A stretch of DNA of 64,000 nucleotides from CALHVX01 sp051027215 (GCA_051027215.1 JBPCXR010000086.1:1-64000), one strand, 5' to 3'; counted from the first letter of the stretch, positions 1 through 8,557 are shown. Notes: a model not told the origin generated them from the letters alone. Numbers and translations are program-made.

Positions 1-109
1 TCCAGCTTTGGTCGAGTGGAATCAAAGATTAATTATGGCCAGAGCGAGTCCGTGCTTGCCGCTTCACCAAACCTACAACCGCGGTGGGGATCGTGACACA
101 CGCGCCTGC

Positions 110-209
110 GGGGGCTGGGTTTCCGCCGGAGGACGCTCACGCACAGGATGTGCGTGAGCGAGCGGCCAGGGATGGCGAACGGCGGTCCGCAGGGGGAAAC
201 CCAGCCCCC
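110..209. repeat. Nested inverted-repeat leader element upstream of the CBS gene
   Basis: Two nested palindromes are visible. The outer arms are GGGGGCTGGGTTTCC at 110-124 and its exact reverse complement at 195-209. The inner hairpin has 11-bp perfect arms at 134-144 and 150-160 with an AGGAT loop, and a third small hairpin (GCCA/TGGC around GGGA) sits near 164-175. Transcribed from the plus strand it would give a 100-nt cruciform-like leader ending about 70 nt before the start of the CBS protein. Both inner loops expose GGA, the core of CsrA/RsmA binding sites. It could equally be one copy of a dispersed intergenic repeat family. No second copy was noticed in this window. Confidence 0.6.
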
Positions 210-281
210 ACCCCTATCCCCCCGAGTTGCGCCCCGCAAGCGCCTAGCGCATTGTTGCCGAAGGACAGGAGGAGAACCAAG

Positions 282-695
282 ATGCCCATGCGCTCTGTCA
301 AAGTGGTTGACTACATGACTCGCCGGCTCGTGACCTTTACCCCGGACACGAACGTGGTCGAGGCCATGCAGTCGTTTTTGGATCACAAGATTTCCGGCGC
401 GCCCGTTGTCAGTGAGTCTGGGGAGTTGCTGGGCGTCCTCTCTGAGGTCGATCTCATGAGTGTGATTATTCAAGACAGCTACTACGATGAGGCCATTGGT
501 GTTGTCGGGGACTATATGAAGTCGCCTGTTGATACGGTGGGTCCCGATATAGACATCTATCAGCTGGCCGAGCGCTTCATCAAGGAGCATCGGCGGCGTT
601 ACCCGGTCGTCCAGAACGGCAAGTTGGTCGGCCAGATCAGCCGCCGCGATGTGCTCCGCGCAGCGAGCAACTTCCTGCACGAAGACAAACACTAG
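282..695 (+). CDS. CBS-domain pair protein
   Basis: A 137-residue protein made almost wholly of two CBS motifs, at about residues 8-65 and 78-132. The typical CBS signatures are visible: GAPVV followed by GVLSEVDL in the first and RRYPVV followed by GQISRRDVL in the second. Such stand-alone pairs usually bind adenine nucleotides as energy or redox sensors; the partner here is unknown. The ATG at 282 is preceded by a strong AGGAGGA at 267-273. The open frame extends further 5' to about 84, but that part is the GC-rich inverted repeat and does not look like protein. No signal peptide or membrane segment is present, so it should be cytoplasmic. Confidence 0.85.
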   Translation: MPMRSVKVVDYMTRRLVTFTPDTNVVEAMQSFLDHKISGAPVVSESGELLGVLSEVDLMSVIIQDSYYDEAIGVVGDYMKSPVDTVGPDIDIYQLAERFIKEHRRRYPVVQNGKLVGQISRRDVLRAASNFLHEDKH

Positions 696-721
696 CGCGC
701 GCCGAGCTTCACGCAGACTTT

Positions 722-1498
722 CTAATTGATTAAGTGTTGCAGCTGATAGGCGTTCCAGAGTTCCAAATCTACGTCATCCTGGGTGTAACCCCATTCTGGT
801 GCAGTGTCTGAGCGGGCGACGCAACGTACGCTGAAAACTTCTTGAGCGTTGCGCGGTTGTTGGTTCGAGCTGGTGGAGCGCAGGTGGTAGCTTGGTAGCT
901 CGAGCCCAAAATCTGCCCGGGTTGTGAAGCTCATCCAACTGGTGGGGGATCGAGGCATGAGCTCGTGACCACCAGCATGCCAACTGAGCGCGTTTTCTGC
1001 TGCAGTGGCCAGCGCCCAGTAGCCTTGGGGTTCCCGCTTTGCGCAGTGCGCCTTTGCCTGGGCGAGGGTGGGCCGCGATTGGCTCGGAGGCAGGGCGGTC
1101 CAGTTGCTCCAAATGATTCCGGTTTGGCTGTTTAGCCATGCGCTGGTGCCGCTAGGTTCAGCGACTTCTGACCATCCGTTCTGGAGACTCCGAGTTTTGC
1201 GATAAGAGATTGTTCCGGCAAAGCGTGGCGCAAGCTGTTGCCGCACAGCTACCACCTCTAGCTGCGCTTGTTTCGCCAGCTCACGTTCTCGAGTCCAGTC
1301 GTTGTACATAACCTCACCGAGAACCGTGAAACCTCCATGGATGGGAATAGGCCACAGTAGCACGGCCACCGCCATGAACAGCAAAGCGATCAGCGCCGAG
1401 AGCACAGCGCCAAAGCGGCGCAGTTTGCGGTAGGCGAAGAAGCTGATGCTGCCGGCGACAATCAGCGCGAATCCGTAGTAGAACGCTAGAAAAAGCAT
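722..1498 (-). CDS. Membrane-anchored protein with Lcl/DUF1566-like C-terminal domain
   Basis: A 258-residue protein of unknown function. Two hydrophobic helices (about residues 1-22 and 30-52) form an N-terminal membrane hairpin. A short helical linker rich in Glu/Gln follows, then a C-terminal globular part. The latter has the spacing of Lcl/DUF1566 modules: AQAKAHC, GYWALATAAENAL and a closing VRCVAR strand, with several Trp residues. Those modules are C-type-lectin-like and usually extracytoplasmic, but no ligand can be inferred. It is convergent with the CBS gene and separated by 26 nt. The family assignment rests on motif resemblance only and needs a profile search. Confidence 0.6.
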   Translation of the reverse strand: MLFLAFYYGFALIVAGSISFFAYRKLRRFGAVLSALIALLFMAVAVLLWPIPIHGGFTVLGEVMYNDWTRERELAKQAQLEVVAVRQQLAPRFAGTISYRKTRSLQNGWSEVAEPSGTSAWLNSQTGIIWSNWTALPPSQSRPTLAQAKAHCAKREPQGYWALATAAENALSWHAGGHELMPRSPTSWMSFTTRADFGLELPSYHLRSTSSNQQPRNAQEVFSVRCVARSDTAPEWGYTQDDVDLELWNAYQLQHLIN

Positions 1499-1586
1499 CG
1501 CCGCACCCTAACCTACTGTACCCGTTGGCAACAGATGCGGCTGCTGATCGTTAGGCTCAGAACAAATTTTAGCAGAAGGCTAGCCG

Positions 1587-1958
1587 TTAACGGCGAGTCG
1601 CTATGGCGATGGTGTTGCCACCCGGGTCTTTGAAAAATGCCATCCACTCTTCCGTTCCCGGATTGTCGAACGTGCCCGAATCGTCCCGATGAATGAGATG
1701 CGGGTCGCTATCAAACTGCACGCCCCGATTCACGAGGGTCGCATGCGCGTCGTCGATATCATCGACCCAGAAGTACAGCACTGCTGGCGGATTACCTTTC
1801 TCGAATAGGATTCGCGTTCCTGCGAATTCGAAGAAGAGGATTCCCGGCGGATCGAAGTCAGCAATGTAGCGCGCGCCGAGTGCGTTGGTGTAGAACGCTT
1901 TCGTCTCTTCTAGATCAACTAGATTGGCACCAACTTGATGAATGCGTGTTATACGCAT
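1587..1958 (-). CDS. VOC-family (glyoxalase/bleomycin-resistance fold) protein
   Basis: A single-module vicinal-oxygen-chelate protein of 123 residues with the paired beta-alpha-beta pattern: IHQVGANLVDLEETKAFY at the N-terminus, then VDDIDDAHATL, and FFKDPGGNTIAI at the C-terminus. Candidate metal ligands are the N-terminal His and a C-terminal acidic residue, but the substrate cannot be read from the sequence. The ATG at 1958 is preferred over the in-frame TTG at 1964, because GGAG lies 8 nt before the ATG and only 2 nt before the TTG. It is divergent from a MarR regulator across a 56-bp gap with a palindrome, which suggests MarR control and a detoxification or degradation role. Confidence 0.8.
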   Translation of the reverse strand: MRITRIHQVGANLVDLEETKAFYTNALGARYIADFDPPGILFFEFAGTRILFEKGNPPAVLYFWVDDIDDAHATLVNRGVQFDSDPHLIHRDDSGTFDNPGTEEWMAFFKDPGGNTIAIATRR

Positions 1959-1979
1959 TGGCAATGCTCCAGCTATTTA

Positions 1980-1994
1980 GTTAGCATTGCTAAC
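1980..1994. promoter_or_regulatory. Palindromic operator candidate (MarR/VOC intergenic)
   Basis: GTTAGCATTGCTAAC is a perfect 7-bp inverted repeat around one central base. It lies in the 56-bp gap between the divergent VOC and MarR genes, about 20 bp from each start codon. MarR dimers typically bind 13-20-bp AT-rich palindromes in exactly this setting. The assignment is inferred from position and symmetry. Confidence 0.55.
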
Positions 1995-2014
1995 AATAGT
2001 GTTGAGGCGCCGTT

Positions 2015-2443
2015 ATGTCAATCTCGTCGGATCTTGTCACGCTGAACTCTGCAATCACGCAACTCATGCGAACCTTCAGGTGGGTTGATGAAGCGCAAGG
2101 TGTCGGTCGAGCGCGATTGTCTGCGTTGGCTGTTCTGCATTTCAGTGGGTCCTGTTCGCTATCCGAGCTTGCCCGAGCAGAGATGGTCACTCGAGCGACC
2201 ATGCATCATGTAGTTGCTGGCTTGGAAGGGGATGAACTGATTGTGCGTTTGCCAAACCGCGAAGATGCTAGAAGCCAGCGCATCGAGCTCACGAAGCTGG
2301 GCAGAAGGGTTATTACCGCGGCGCATCAAGCCAGGCTGGACTTTCTTCGCTCGCTTATTCCCGGCACATCTGCAGCTGAGCTTGCTAACGCAGCGAAAGT
2401 CCTGAGTCGTCTTCGTGACAATGCACGGCAAGAGGCGCTTTAA
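2015..2443 (+). CDS. MarR-family transcriptional regulator
   Basis: A 142-residue winged-helix regulator. The MarR core is visible: a helix with LSALAVLHF, the helix-turn-helix SLSELARAEMVTRATMHHVVAGLE at about 48-71, and the wing DELIVRLPNREDARSQRIELT with the characteristic DARS motif at about 73-92. Terminal helices would form the dimer interface. GAGG at 2004-2007 serves as ribosome-binding site. It probably represses itself and the divergent VOC gene through the palindrome at 1980-1994. The inducing ligand is unknown. Confidence 0.85.
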   Translation: MSISSDLVTLNSAITQLMRTFRWVDEAQGVGRARLSALAVLHFSGSCSLSELARAEMVTRATMHHVVAGLEGDELIVRLPNREDARSQRIELTKLGRRVITAAHQARLDFLRSLIPGTSAAELANAAKVLSRLRDNARQEAL

Positions 2444-2497
2444 TGACTGCACCCGGTCTACCAGAGCCTTACTCGAACTACATTCAGAGGTTAGGGT

Positions 2498-3196
2498 ATG
2501 AACAACACCTGGCTCGAACAAGCAATCGGGAACAACGTTCAGTGGTGCGCGGCCGTTGGTCGCGCACAGGGGGTAGCTAGCGAGATTCAGCCAAGGGCTT
2601 GGATCAGTAAGCGGCCGATGCCATTGCTCTACCCGAACCTAATAACGCTAAAGCCGATAGCGGAAATCGATGACGAGCTGCAACAACTTCAAGGGCAGCT
2701 GCCCAGCGGTTGGGGGATTAAAGACAGCTTCAGCTCTCTGCAAATTACTGATAGAGGCTTCAAGGTGGCTTTCGACGCTCACTGGTATGTGCGAGCACCT
2801 GAGGCGGTCTGGCCAGGGGGCTTGGAAAATGACGATGTGGTTTTTGTGGTGGAAACCTCGTTGGAGCTCGATGAATGGACCTTTGCGTGGGGTCGATCGC
2901 AAGGCAACGCAACTTTTCCTGCGCCGTTGCTGAGCGATCCTGGCATCGACTTTGTGTTTGTCAGGCGAGCGGGTGAGGTCGTTGCGGGTTTGGTTGCCAA
3001 CCTAAGTGACCAGGTCGTCGGGGTGTCCAATGGGTTTGGGGCAGCTGCGGATTTGCTTGGCTGTATTCAGTCTTTAGCCCAGCGCTATCCCAATCGGGCG
3101 ATCGTCGGCTACGGCAGTTCGCTAGAGTTAGCGACGCTGGAAACTGTTGGTTTTACTGCGCTCGGCGATTTGCGAGTGTGGCTGAGCAGTGCGTAG
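2498..3196 (+). CDS. Hypothetical protein, weak GNAT acetyltransferase resemblance
   Basis: A 232-residue protein with no signal peptide or membrane span. The last 70 residues (VAGLVANLSDQVVGVSNGF, then a helix, then AIVGYGSSLELATLETVGF, then LRVWL) run in the strand-helix-strand order of a GNAT acetyltransferase C-terminal half, including the typical 'A...GF' element near the end. The canonical Q/R-x-x-G-x-G/A acetyl-CoA loop is not clear, so it may be a degenerate or distant member. It lies 54 bp after marR on the same strand and could share its transcript. AGAGG precedes the start. Function is not known. Confidence 0.55.
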   Translation: MNNTWLEQAIGNNVQWCAAVGRAQGVASEIQPRAWISKRPMPLLYPNLITLKPIAEIDDELQQLQGQLPSGWGIKDSFSSLQITDRGFKVAFDAHWYVRAPEAVWPGGLENDDVVFVVETSLELDEWTFAWGRSQGNATFPAPLLSDPGIDFVFVRRAGEVVAGLVANLSDQVVGVSNGFGAAADLLGCIQSLAQRYPNRAIVGYGSSLELATLETVGFTALGDLRVWLSSA

Positions 3197-3237
3197 TGAC
3201 CGAGCACAATGGGGTCTGGACGCTCGAGGTGTTGGTT

Positions 3238-4056
3238 TTAGCCAATCTCTAACAGAAATTTCATCAGCAGTTCGTTGAGCTCAGCGGGCGTCTCCAACGG
3301 GATCAGGTGTGCGGCTTGTGGAACAACAGCGCGCCTACAGTTGTGCAACCACGATGCTAACTGGTTGTGTCGCTCAATGATGAAGGAAGCGTCCCGGCCA
3401 CCTTCGATAAGCAGCACCGGGCATTCGATTGTTGAGATTTTTTCGGCTGCCGAGCCCGGTTCTCGTTCTTGAGTGAGCTCGATTGAATTGAGAGCGATAC
3501 CGTTCATGTCCAAAAAGAGCTCGCGAGCCTCAGCGGTTACTCTGCCTGCTTCACTGTGCGGACCATCCAGCCAAAGGTGAGCTTCAAGTCGATTCAGTGC
3601 TTCTAGGTCGTCACGCTCGTCTGCGGCATCGATCTGAGCGATAAGCGCAGCCTCATGGGCATCTGGGTTAGGCGCATTGGCACCCGAGTAGGTTGCAGAA
3701 ATCAGCACAAGTGCTTCGATCTTTTTCGGGTATCGAATGGCAAAGTCGATCGCGATCCGTGCACCCTGTGAGCAACCGACGAGAATATGTTTCCCACCCT
3801 CGACGGATTCAACGACGGCGAGAAGGTCGTCTACCTGTGAAAAGGGTTCGTCCGTTGCGCTGGTTTTGCCGAAACCACGTCTATCGAAACTTGTGATGTT
3901 GCATTGGTTGGTCAAGCCAGCGAACTGGCGAGAGTACATACGGGTATCTGCGACACCGGCATGGAGAAATATTAGGGATGGCTTCGCCCCGGGGCTGTGA
4001 ACTGATTGTCCTCGGATGATTGCTGAATCGACCTGCAGCTCAAAGGACTTAGGCAA
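3238..4056 (-). CDS. Alpha/beta-hydrolase fold protein
   Basis: A 272-residue serine hydrolase with a full catalytic set: nucleophile Ser96 in GCSQG, a probable acid Asp222 (GGRDASF) and His250 (AAHLIP). An HAG oxyanion motif is at 32-34 and DRRGFGKT follows strand 4, as in esterases and haloperoxidase-like hydrolases. A cap region lies roughly at 125-190. The substrate is unknown. It begins 7 nt downstream of the gatB stop on the same strand, so it is probably the last gene of a gatCAB transcript. The start is TTG at 4056, and no later in-frame ATG would leave an intact first strand. It is convergent with the GNAT-like gene. Confidence 0.8.
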   Translation of the reverse strand: MPKSFELQVDSAIIRGQSVHSPGAKPSLIFLHAGVADTRMYSRQFAGLTNQCNITSFDRRGFGKTSATDEPFSQVDDLLAVVESVEGGKHILVGCSQGARIAIDFAIRYPKKIEALVLISATYSGANAPNPDAHEAALIAQIDAADERDDLEALNRLEAHLWLDGPHSEAGRVTAEARELFLDMNGIALNSIELTQEREPGSAAEKISTIECPVLLIEGGRDASFIIERHNQLASWLHNCRRAVVPQAAHLIPLETPAELNELLMKFLLEIG

Positions 4057-4063
4057 TTGTCGC

Positions 4064-5515
4064 TTAACTCGCGAGCCGAGCCCGCAAAAGCTCGTTTACT
4101 GTGCCGGGATTGGCCTTGCCTTGAGTGGCTTTCATCACCTGACCGACAAAGAAGCCAAGCACTTTTTCTTTGCCTGCTCGGAATTGCTCGACCTGCTTTG
4201 GATTGGCCGCAATGATCTCGTCGATGATGCCTTCCAGCTCGCCGCTATCGCTCATCTGCCGCAGGCCGCGTTCATCGATGATGCGATCAACGTCGGTGTC
4301 ACCAGCGGCGTCCCACAGCGCTTCGAATACCGTCTTGGCAATCTTGCCGCTAATAGTACCGTCCTTGATGCGGGTGATCAGCACTCCCAGCTGGGGCGCA
4401 TCGACGGGCGCATCGCTCACGGCTGTGTCGGTGCGATTCAGTGCTGCGCTCAGCTCGCCCAGCACCCAGTTGGCGGCGAGCTTGCCATCGCCGCTGACGG
4501 TTGCGCTGGTTTCGAAAAACGTCGCCAATTCTGGATCGCTGACAATTTGGGCAGCGTCATAGTCTGTCAGATTCAGCGTTGCGACATAGCGGCTACGGCG
4601 CGCATCCGGCAGCTCTGGTAGCGTCCGCCGAATCTGTTCGATGTCTGCTTCGGTCAGCACCAAGGGCATTAGATCGGGGTCAGGAAAGTAGCGGTAGTCA
4701 TCGGAGAGCTCTTTGCTACGCATGCTACGGGTTTCGCCACGCTCCGAGTCGAATAGTCGGGTTTCTCGGGCTATCTCCCCACCGGCTTCTAACACTTCGA
4801 TCTGGCGATTGATCTCGTATTCGATGGCTTGTTCAACGAAGCGGAAAGAGTTGATGTTTTTGATCTCGGTGCGAATGCCCAGCGCGTTCTCGCCCGTTGG
4901 CCGCACCGAGACGTTAGCGTCACAGCGCATGCTGCCCTCTGCAAGGTTGCCGTCGCATATACCGAGGTAGCGAACCAGGCTATGCAGCTGTCGAAAATAG
5001 GCAGCTGCTTCTGCGGGCGTTGACAGCTCTGGTTCGGAGACCACTTCGAGTAGCGGCGTGCCTGCTCGATTCAAATCGATGCCAGTCTTGCCATCGATGG
5101 CATCGTGGATCGACTTGCCGGCATCCTCTTCCAAATGCGCTCGAGTCACGTTGACGGTTTTCTGGCTACCATCGTCTAGTGTGATGGTGAGCTGACCCGT
5201 GCCGACAATGGGTTGCTCGAACTGGCTGATCTGGTAGCCCTTGGGAAGATCTGGGTAAAAATAGTTCTTGCGATCGAAAACCGAGTGATGGTTGATCTGC
5301 GCGCCGGTTGCCAGGCCAAACAGTACCGCTTTTTCCACGGCGCCCGCGTTGAGAACAGGCAGCACGCCAGGAAGACCCAGGTCTACGGGGGAGGCTTGCG
5401 TGTTTGGTTCTGCGCCGAATGCGGTGCTGGTACCGGAGAAAATTTTGCTTTCGGTGCTCAGTTGCACGTGCACCTCTAGGCCGATGACGGGCTCCCAGGC
5501 CGCCGACCAACTCAT
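4064..5515 (-). CDS. gatB: Asp/Glu-tRNA amidotransferase subunit B
   Basis: GatB of 483 residues, the kinase/transamidase subunit that converts mischarged Glu-tRNA(Gln) or Asp-tRNA(Asn) to the amide form. The N-terminal signature WEPVIGLEVHVQL with SKIFSG is intact, as are DLGLPG, the KNYFYPDLPKGYQISQ loop and GSMRCDANVS. The C-terminal YqeY-like tail ends with GFFVGQVMKATQGKANP. The ATG overlaps the gatA stop by 4 nt, showing translational coupling. With GatA and GatC upstream, the complete transamidosome enzyme is present, which implies that glutaminyl- or asparaginyl-tRNA (or both) is made indirectly in this organism. Confidence 0.97.
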   Translation of the reverse strand: MSWSAAWEPVIGLEVHVQLSTESKIFSGTSTAFGAEPNTQASPVDLGLPGVLPVLNAGAVEKAVLFGLATGAQINHHSVFDRKNYFYPDLPKGYQISQFEQPIVGTGQLTITLDDGSQKTVNVTRAHLEEDAGKSIHDAIDGKTGIDLNRAGTPLLEVVSEPELSTPAEAAAYFRQLHSLVRYLGICDGNLAEGSMRCDANVSVRPTGENALGIRTEIKNINSFRFVEQAIEYEINRQIEVLEAGGEIARETRLFDSERGETRSMRSKELSDDYRYFPDPDLMPLVLTEADIEQIRRTLPELPDARRSRYVATLNLTDYDAAQIVSDPELATFFETSATVSGDGKLAANWVLGELSAALNRTDTAVSDAPVDAPQLGVLITRIKDGTISGKIAKTVFEALWDAAGDTDVDRIIDERGLRQMSDSGELEGIIDEIIAANPKQVEQFRAGKEKVLGFFVGQVMKATQGKANPGTVNELLRARLAS

Positions 5516-6996
5516 CGCGCCGACTCCTGCGCGGTTAACGGCGGGTGCTGGGTGTGCCAGTCGCTACGCTGCTGATAGGCATGGCCCAGGGTAAGCAGGG
5601 TTTCTTCGCCATGATGGGGGCCAATGAGTTGTGCACCGATGGGCAAGCCATCGACGAAGCCGCAAGGAATGCTCATTGCCGGTAGGCCGGCAAGGCTTGC
5701 CGGAATGGTATAGATGTCTTGCTGGTACATGCTCACAGGGTCGGCCAGTGCTCCGAGCTTGAATGCTGCTGTGGGAGTCGTCGGGGCGAGGATTGCATCA
5801 ACTTGCGCAAAAGCCTGGAGGAAATCCTGTTGAATGAGCCGGCGTACCTTTTGCGCCTTTAGATAGTAGGCATCGAAATAGCCTACCGACAGTGCGTAGG
5901 TGCCGGTCAAAATGCGCCGCTTGACCTCATTCCCAAATCCCTCGCTGCGGGAGCGACAGTACAGGTCTTCGAGAGAGCTCGGGTTAGCGGCGCGGTGGCC
6001 AAAGCGAACACCGTCATAGCGGGACAAGTTGGTAGAAGCCTCCGCGCCGGCGATCACATAGTAGGCGGGCACGGCGGCCCGGGTGTTAGGCAGTGAGATG
6101 TCTACTGTGGTGTGGCCCATGGCCTCAAGCTCTTTGCGCACATTGTCCAGATGCTCGGCACCAACCACTTGCCCGTCGTAGTACTCTTTGGGTAAGCCGA
6201 TGGTCAGTGCTGTGGCAGGCTCCGCTAGCTGCGCTGCCTTTTCCAGCTTGAGCTGTTCTAGCCAAGGGTTTGCTGTTTCAAGACTGGTGGAGTCACGGTT
6301 ATCGAAGCCGGACATATGCGCCAACACCAACGCGATGTCGTTGACGCATCGAGCCATGACCCCTCCCTGGTCCAGGTTGGGGGCGAAGGCGATCATGCCG
6401 TAGCGAGAAACGCGACCGTAGGTTGGCTTCAAGCCGCTAATACCGCAGTACGCGGCCGGCTGCCGAATCGAGCCGCCGGTGTCGGTGCCGGTGGCGACCG
6501 CGCACAGGCCTGCGGCTACCGCAGCGGCTGATCCACCGGAAGAGCCGCCCGGTACATAACTAGTATCCCAAGGGTTGCCGACGGGACCAAAGAAGCTGTT
6601 CTCGTTGGATGAGCCCATTGCGAACTCATCGAGATTGGTTTTACCCAATGTCACGCAACCTGCTTCTTGCAGACGTTGGACCGCAGTGGCGTCGTAGGGC
6701 GCAACAAAGTTGGCCAACATGTGCGAACCGCAGGTGGTGAGAACACCTTGGGTGCAGAAAATGTCTTTATGGGCGATGGGTAAGCCCAATAGGGTTGTCG
6801 CAGCAGTACCTTTGGCCCGTTTTGCGTCTGCAGCGGCGGCCTGAGCTAAGGCTGGCTCTGGAGTCACGGTGATATAACAGTTCAACTCAGCGTGAGCGCT
6901 GATCCGATCCAAATAGGCCTGACACAGCTCGACACTGCTGAACTTTCCGGCATCGAGCCCAGCGCGGAGCTCAGTCAAAGAGGCAAAAGGGTTCAC
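5512..6996 (-). CDS. gatA: Asp/Glu-tRNA amidotransferase subunit A (amidase)
   Basis: A 494-residue amidase-signature enzyme that releases ammonia from glutamine for GatB. The Ser-cisSer-Lys triad is complete: Lys77 (AHKD), Ser152 within GGSSGGS, and nucleophile Ser176 (GTDTGGS). These match the S. aureus GatA residues with a constant offset of two. The start is GTG at 6996, 7 nt after the gatC stop. The gene order gatC-gatA-gatB is standard for gammaproteobacteria that carry this enzyme. Confidence 0.97.
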   Translation of the reverse strand: MNPFASLTELRAGLDAGKFSSVELCQAYLDRISAHAELNCYITVTPEPALAQAAAADAKRAKGTAATTLLGLPIAHKDIFCTQGVLTTCGSHMLANFVAPYDATAVQRLQEAGCVTLGKTNLDEFAMGSSNENSFFGPVGNPWDTSYVPGGSSGGSAAAVAAGLCAVATGTDTGGSIRQPAAYCGISGLKPTYGRVSRYGMIAFAPNLDQGGVMARCVNDIALVLAHMSGFDNRDSTSLETANPWLEQLKLEKAAQLAEPATALTIGLPKEYYDGQVVGAEHLDNVRKELEAMGHTTVDISLPNTRAAVPAYYVIAGAEASTNLSRYDGVRFGHRAANPSSLEDLYCRSRSEGFGNEVKRRILTGTYALSVGYFDAYYLKAQKVRRLIQQDFLQAFAQVDAILAPTTPTAAFKLGALADPVSMYQQDIYTIPASLAGLPAMSIPCGFVDGLPIGAQLIGPHHGEETLLTLGHAYQQRSDWHTQHPPLTAQESAR

Positions 6997-7003
6997 GCTG
7001 CGG

Positions 7004-7288
7004 CTATTCCACTACCCTGGGCACCAGATATAGCCCTGATTGGGTTTCCGGAGCAACGGCCTGGAAGCTGCTGCGGTCGACGCTTTCTGTGACCTGGTCG
7101 GCACGCAAACGCTGGTGAGTTTCCAACGGGTGAGCCAGCGGCGCTACGCCGTCGGTGTCGATGGCTTGCATGGCATCGATCATTTGCACGATGTTGGCGA
7201 GGTCACGCTGCAGCTCGGCAGTTTGCGCTGGATCTAAGGCCAACTGTGACAAACGGCACAAATGTGCAGTATCGATGGGATCTGACAC
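7004..7288 (-). CDS. gatC: Asp/Glu-tRNA amidotransferase subunit C
   Basis: A 94-residue GatC, the small subunit that wraps around GatA and stabilises the GatA-GatB interface. Family features are the N-terminal helix HLCRLSQLALD, then ELQRDLANIVQMIDAMQAIDTDGVAPLAHP, and a short C-terminal strand LYLVPRVVE. The start is GTG at 7288. It is the first gene of the gat operon and is divergent from mreB. The 196-bp gap must hold both promoters. Confidence 0.95.
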   Translation of the reverse strand: MSDPIDTAHLCRLSQLALDPAQTAELQRDLANIVQMIDAMQAIDTDGVAPLAHPLETHQRLRADQVTESVDRSSFQAVAPETQSGLYLVPRVVE

Positions 7289-7484
7289 TGGATTCAGGCT
7301 CCGGTCCGGGTCGTTTTGAGGCGGGGCAGTTTAACGCCGTGAGCGCGCTTGGGGTACAGATGTCGAAGTTACGGCACCGCGCCAGGTCCGACGTTGCTGG
7401 ACAGTGACGCGGTTGCTAGAGTGCGCCCCGGCCCGCGACCTATACTCGCCGCATTATCTATCCTTTAATTGAGACGGACTCTCA

Positions 7485-8528
7485 ATGTTTTTCAAGTATT
7501 TCCGCGGCCTCTTTTCCCGCGACCTCTCCATAGACCTGGGCACGGCCAACACGCTCATCTATGTACGTGACGTCGGCATTGTCCTAAATGAGCCTTCTGT
7601 GGTGGCTATTCGAACCCAGGGCAACCAAAAAAGCGTTGCCGCAGTCGGTTTGGACGCCAAGCGCATGCTCGGACGTACTCCAGGCAACATCACTGCCATC
7701 CGCCCCTTGAAGGACGGCGTGATCGCAGACTTCTTGGTTACCGAGCGTATGCTCAAGCACTTCATTGGCAAGGTGCACGAAAACTCCTTCATTCGCCCGA
7801 GCCCGAGGGTATTGGTTTGCGTGCCCTGCAAGTCAACAGAAGTGGAGCGTCGGGCAATTCGGGAAAGCGCCTTGTCAGCAGGTGCCCGTGATGTCCGTCT
7901 CGTCGAAGAACCCATGGCCGCCGCTATCGGTGCAGGATTGCCGGTGGAAGAAGCAGTCGGCACCATGGTTGTAGACATCGGTGGTGGCACCACCGAAATC
8001 GCCATCATCTCGCTCAACGGCGTCGTTTACTCAGACACAGTGCGGGTTGGTGGCGACCGCTTCGATGAGGCCATCGTGGCCTACGTGCGCCGCACCCAAG
8101 GTAGTCTGATTGGCGAGACCACAGCAGAGAAAATCAAGCACGAAATTGGCGCTGCCTATCCGCAAAAGGATGTGCTGGAAATTGATGTGCGCGGGCGAAA
8201 CTTGGCCGAAGGCGTGCCGCGAAGCTTCACATTGAATAGCAACGAGATTCTCGAGGCGCTGCAAGAACCCCTGTCGATGATTGTCCAGGCGGTAAAAAGC
8301 GCTTTGGAGCAGTGCCCACCAGAACTTGCCTCGGATATTGCGGCAACGGGTATGGTGCTCACCGGCGGCGGGGCGCTGCTGCGGGATCTGGATGTGCTGT
8401 TGGCCGAAGAAACCGGTCTACCGGTCATTATTGCAGAAGATCCATTGACCTGTGTCGCCCGAGGCGGCGGCAAAGCGCTGGAGCTGATGGACGCTGCGGG
8501 CAATGCTGACCTGCTCTCGACACAGTAA
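7485..8528 (+). CDS. mreB: Rod-shape determining protein MreB
   Basis: A 347-residue bacterial actin that forms membrane-bound filaments and guides lateral-wall synthesis. It opens with the amphipathic membrane-binding stretch MFFKYFRGLFSRDLSIDLG. The actin-fold phosphate loops LGTANT (about 18-23) and DIGGGTTE are intact, as is the adenosine motif TGGGALLRDLD. A TATACT element at 7441-7446 could be the -10 of its promoter, although no good -35 is seen at the right distance. It leads mreBCD and indicates a rod-shaped cell. Confidence 0.97.
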   Translation: MFFKYFRGLFSRDLSIDLGTANTLIYVRDVGIVLNEPSVVAIRTQGNQKSVAAVGLDAKRMLGRTPGNITAIRPLKDGVIADFLVTERMLKHFIGKVHENSFIRPSPRVLVCVPCKSTEVERRAIRESALSAGARDVRLVEEPMAAAIGAGLPVEEAVGTMVVDIGGGTTEIAIISLNGVVYSDTVRVGGDRFDEAIVAYVRRTQGSLIGETTAEKIKHEIGAAYPQKDVLEIDVRGRNLAEGVPRSFTLNSNEILEALQEPLSMIVQAVKSALEQCPPELASDIAATGMVLTGGGALLRDLDVLLAEETGLPVIIAEDPLTCVARGGGKALELMDAAGNADLLSTQ

Positions 8529-8557
8529 GGCGCAGTTCCCTTACGGCGGAGGCCGAC

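Noticed and set aside
33..692. 219-residue open frame antisense to the CBS gene
   Set aside because: It mirrors the CBS coding frame and the GC-rich inverted repeat, and shows no family motif.
4016..4621. 201-residue open frame antisense to gatB
   Set aside because: Shadow of a highly conserved gene; no ribosome-binding site or recognisable domain.
7413..7446. Promoter TTGCTA / TATACT for mreB
   Set aside because: The hexamers are 22 bp apart, too far for a normal sigma-70 promoter; only the -10-like element is kept as a remark in the mreB entry.
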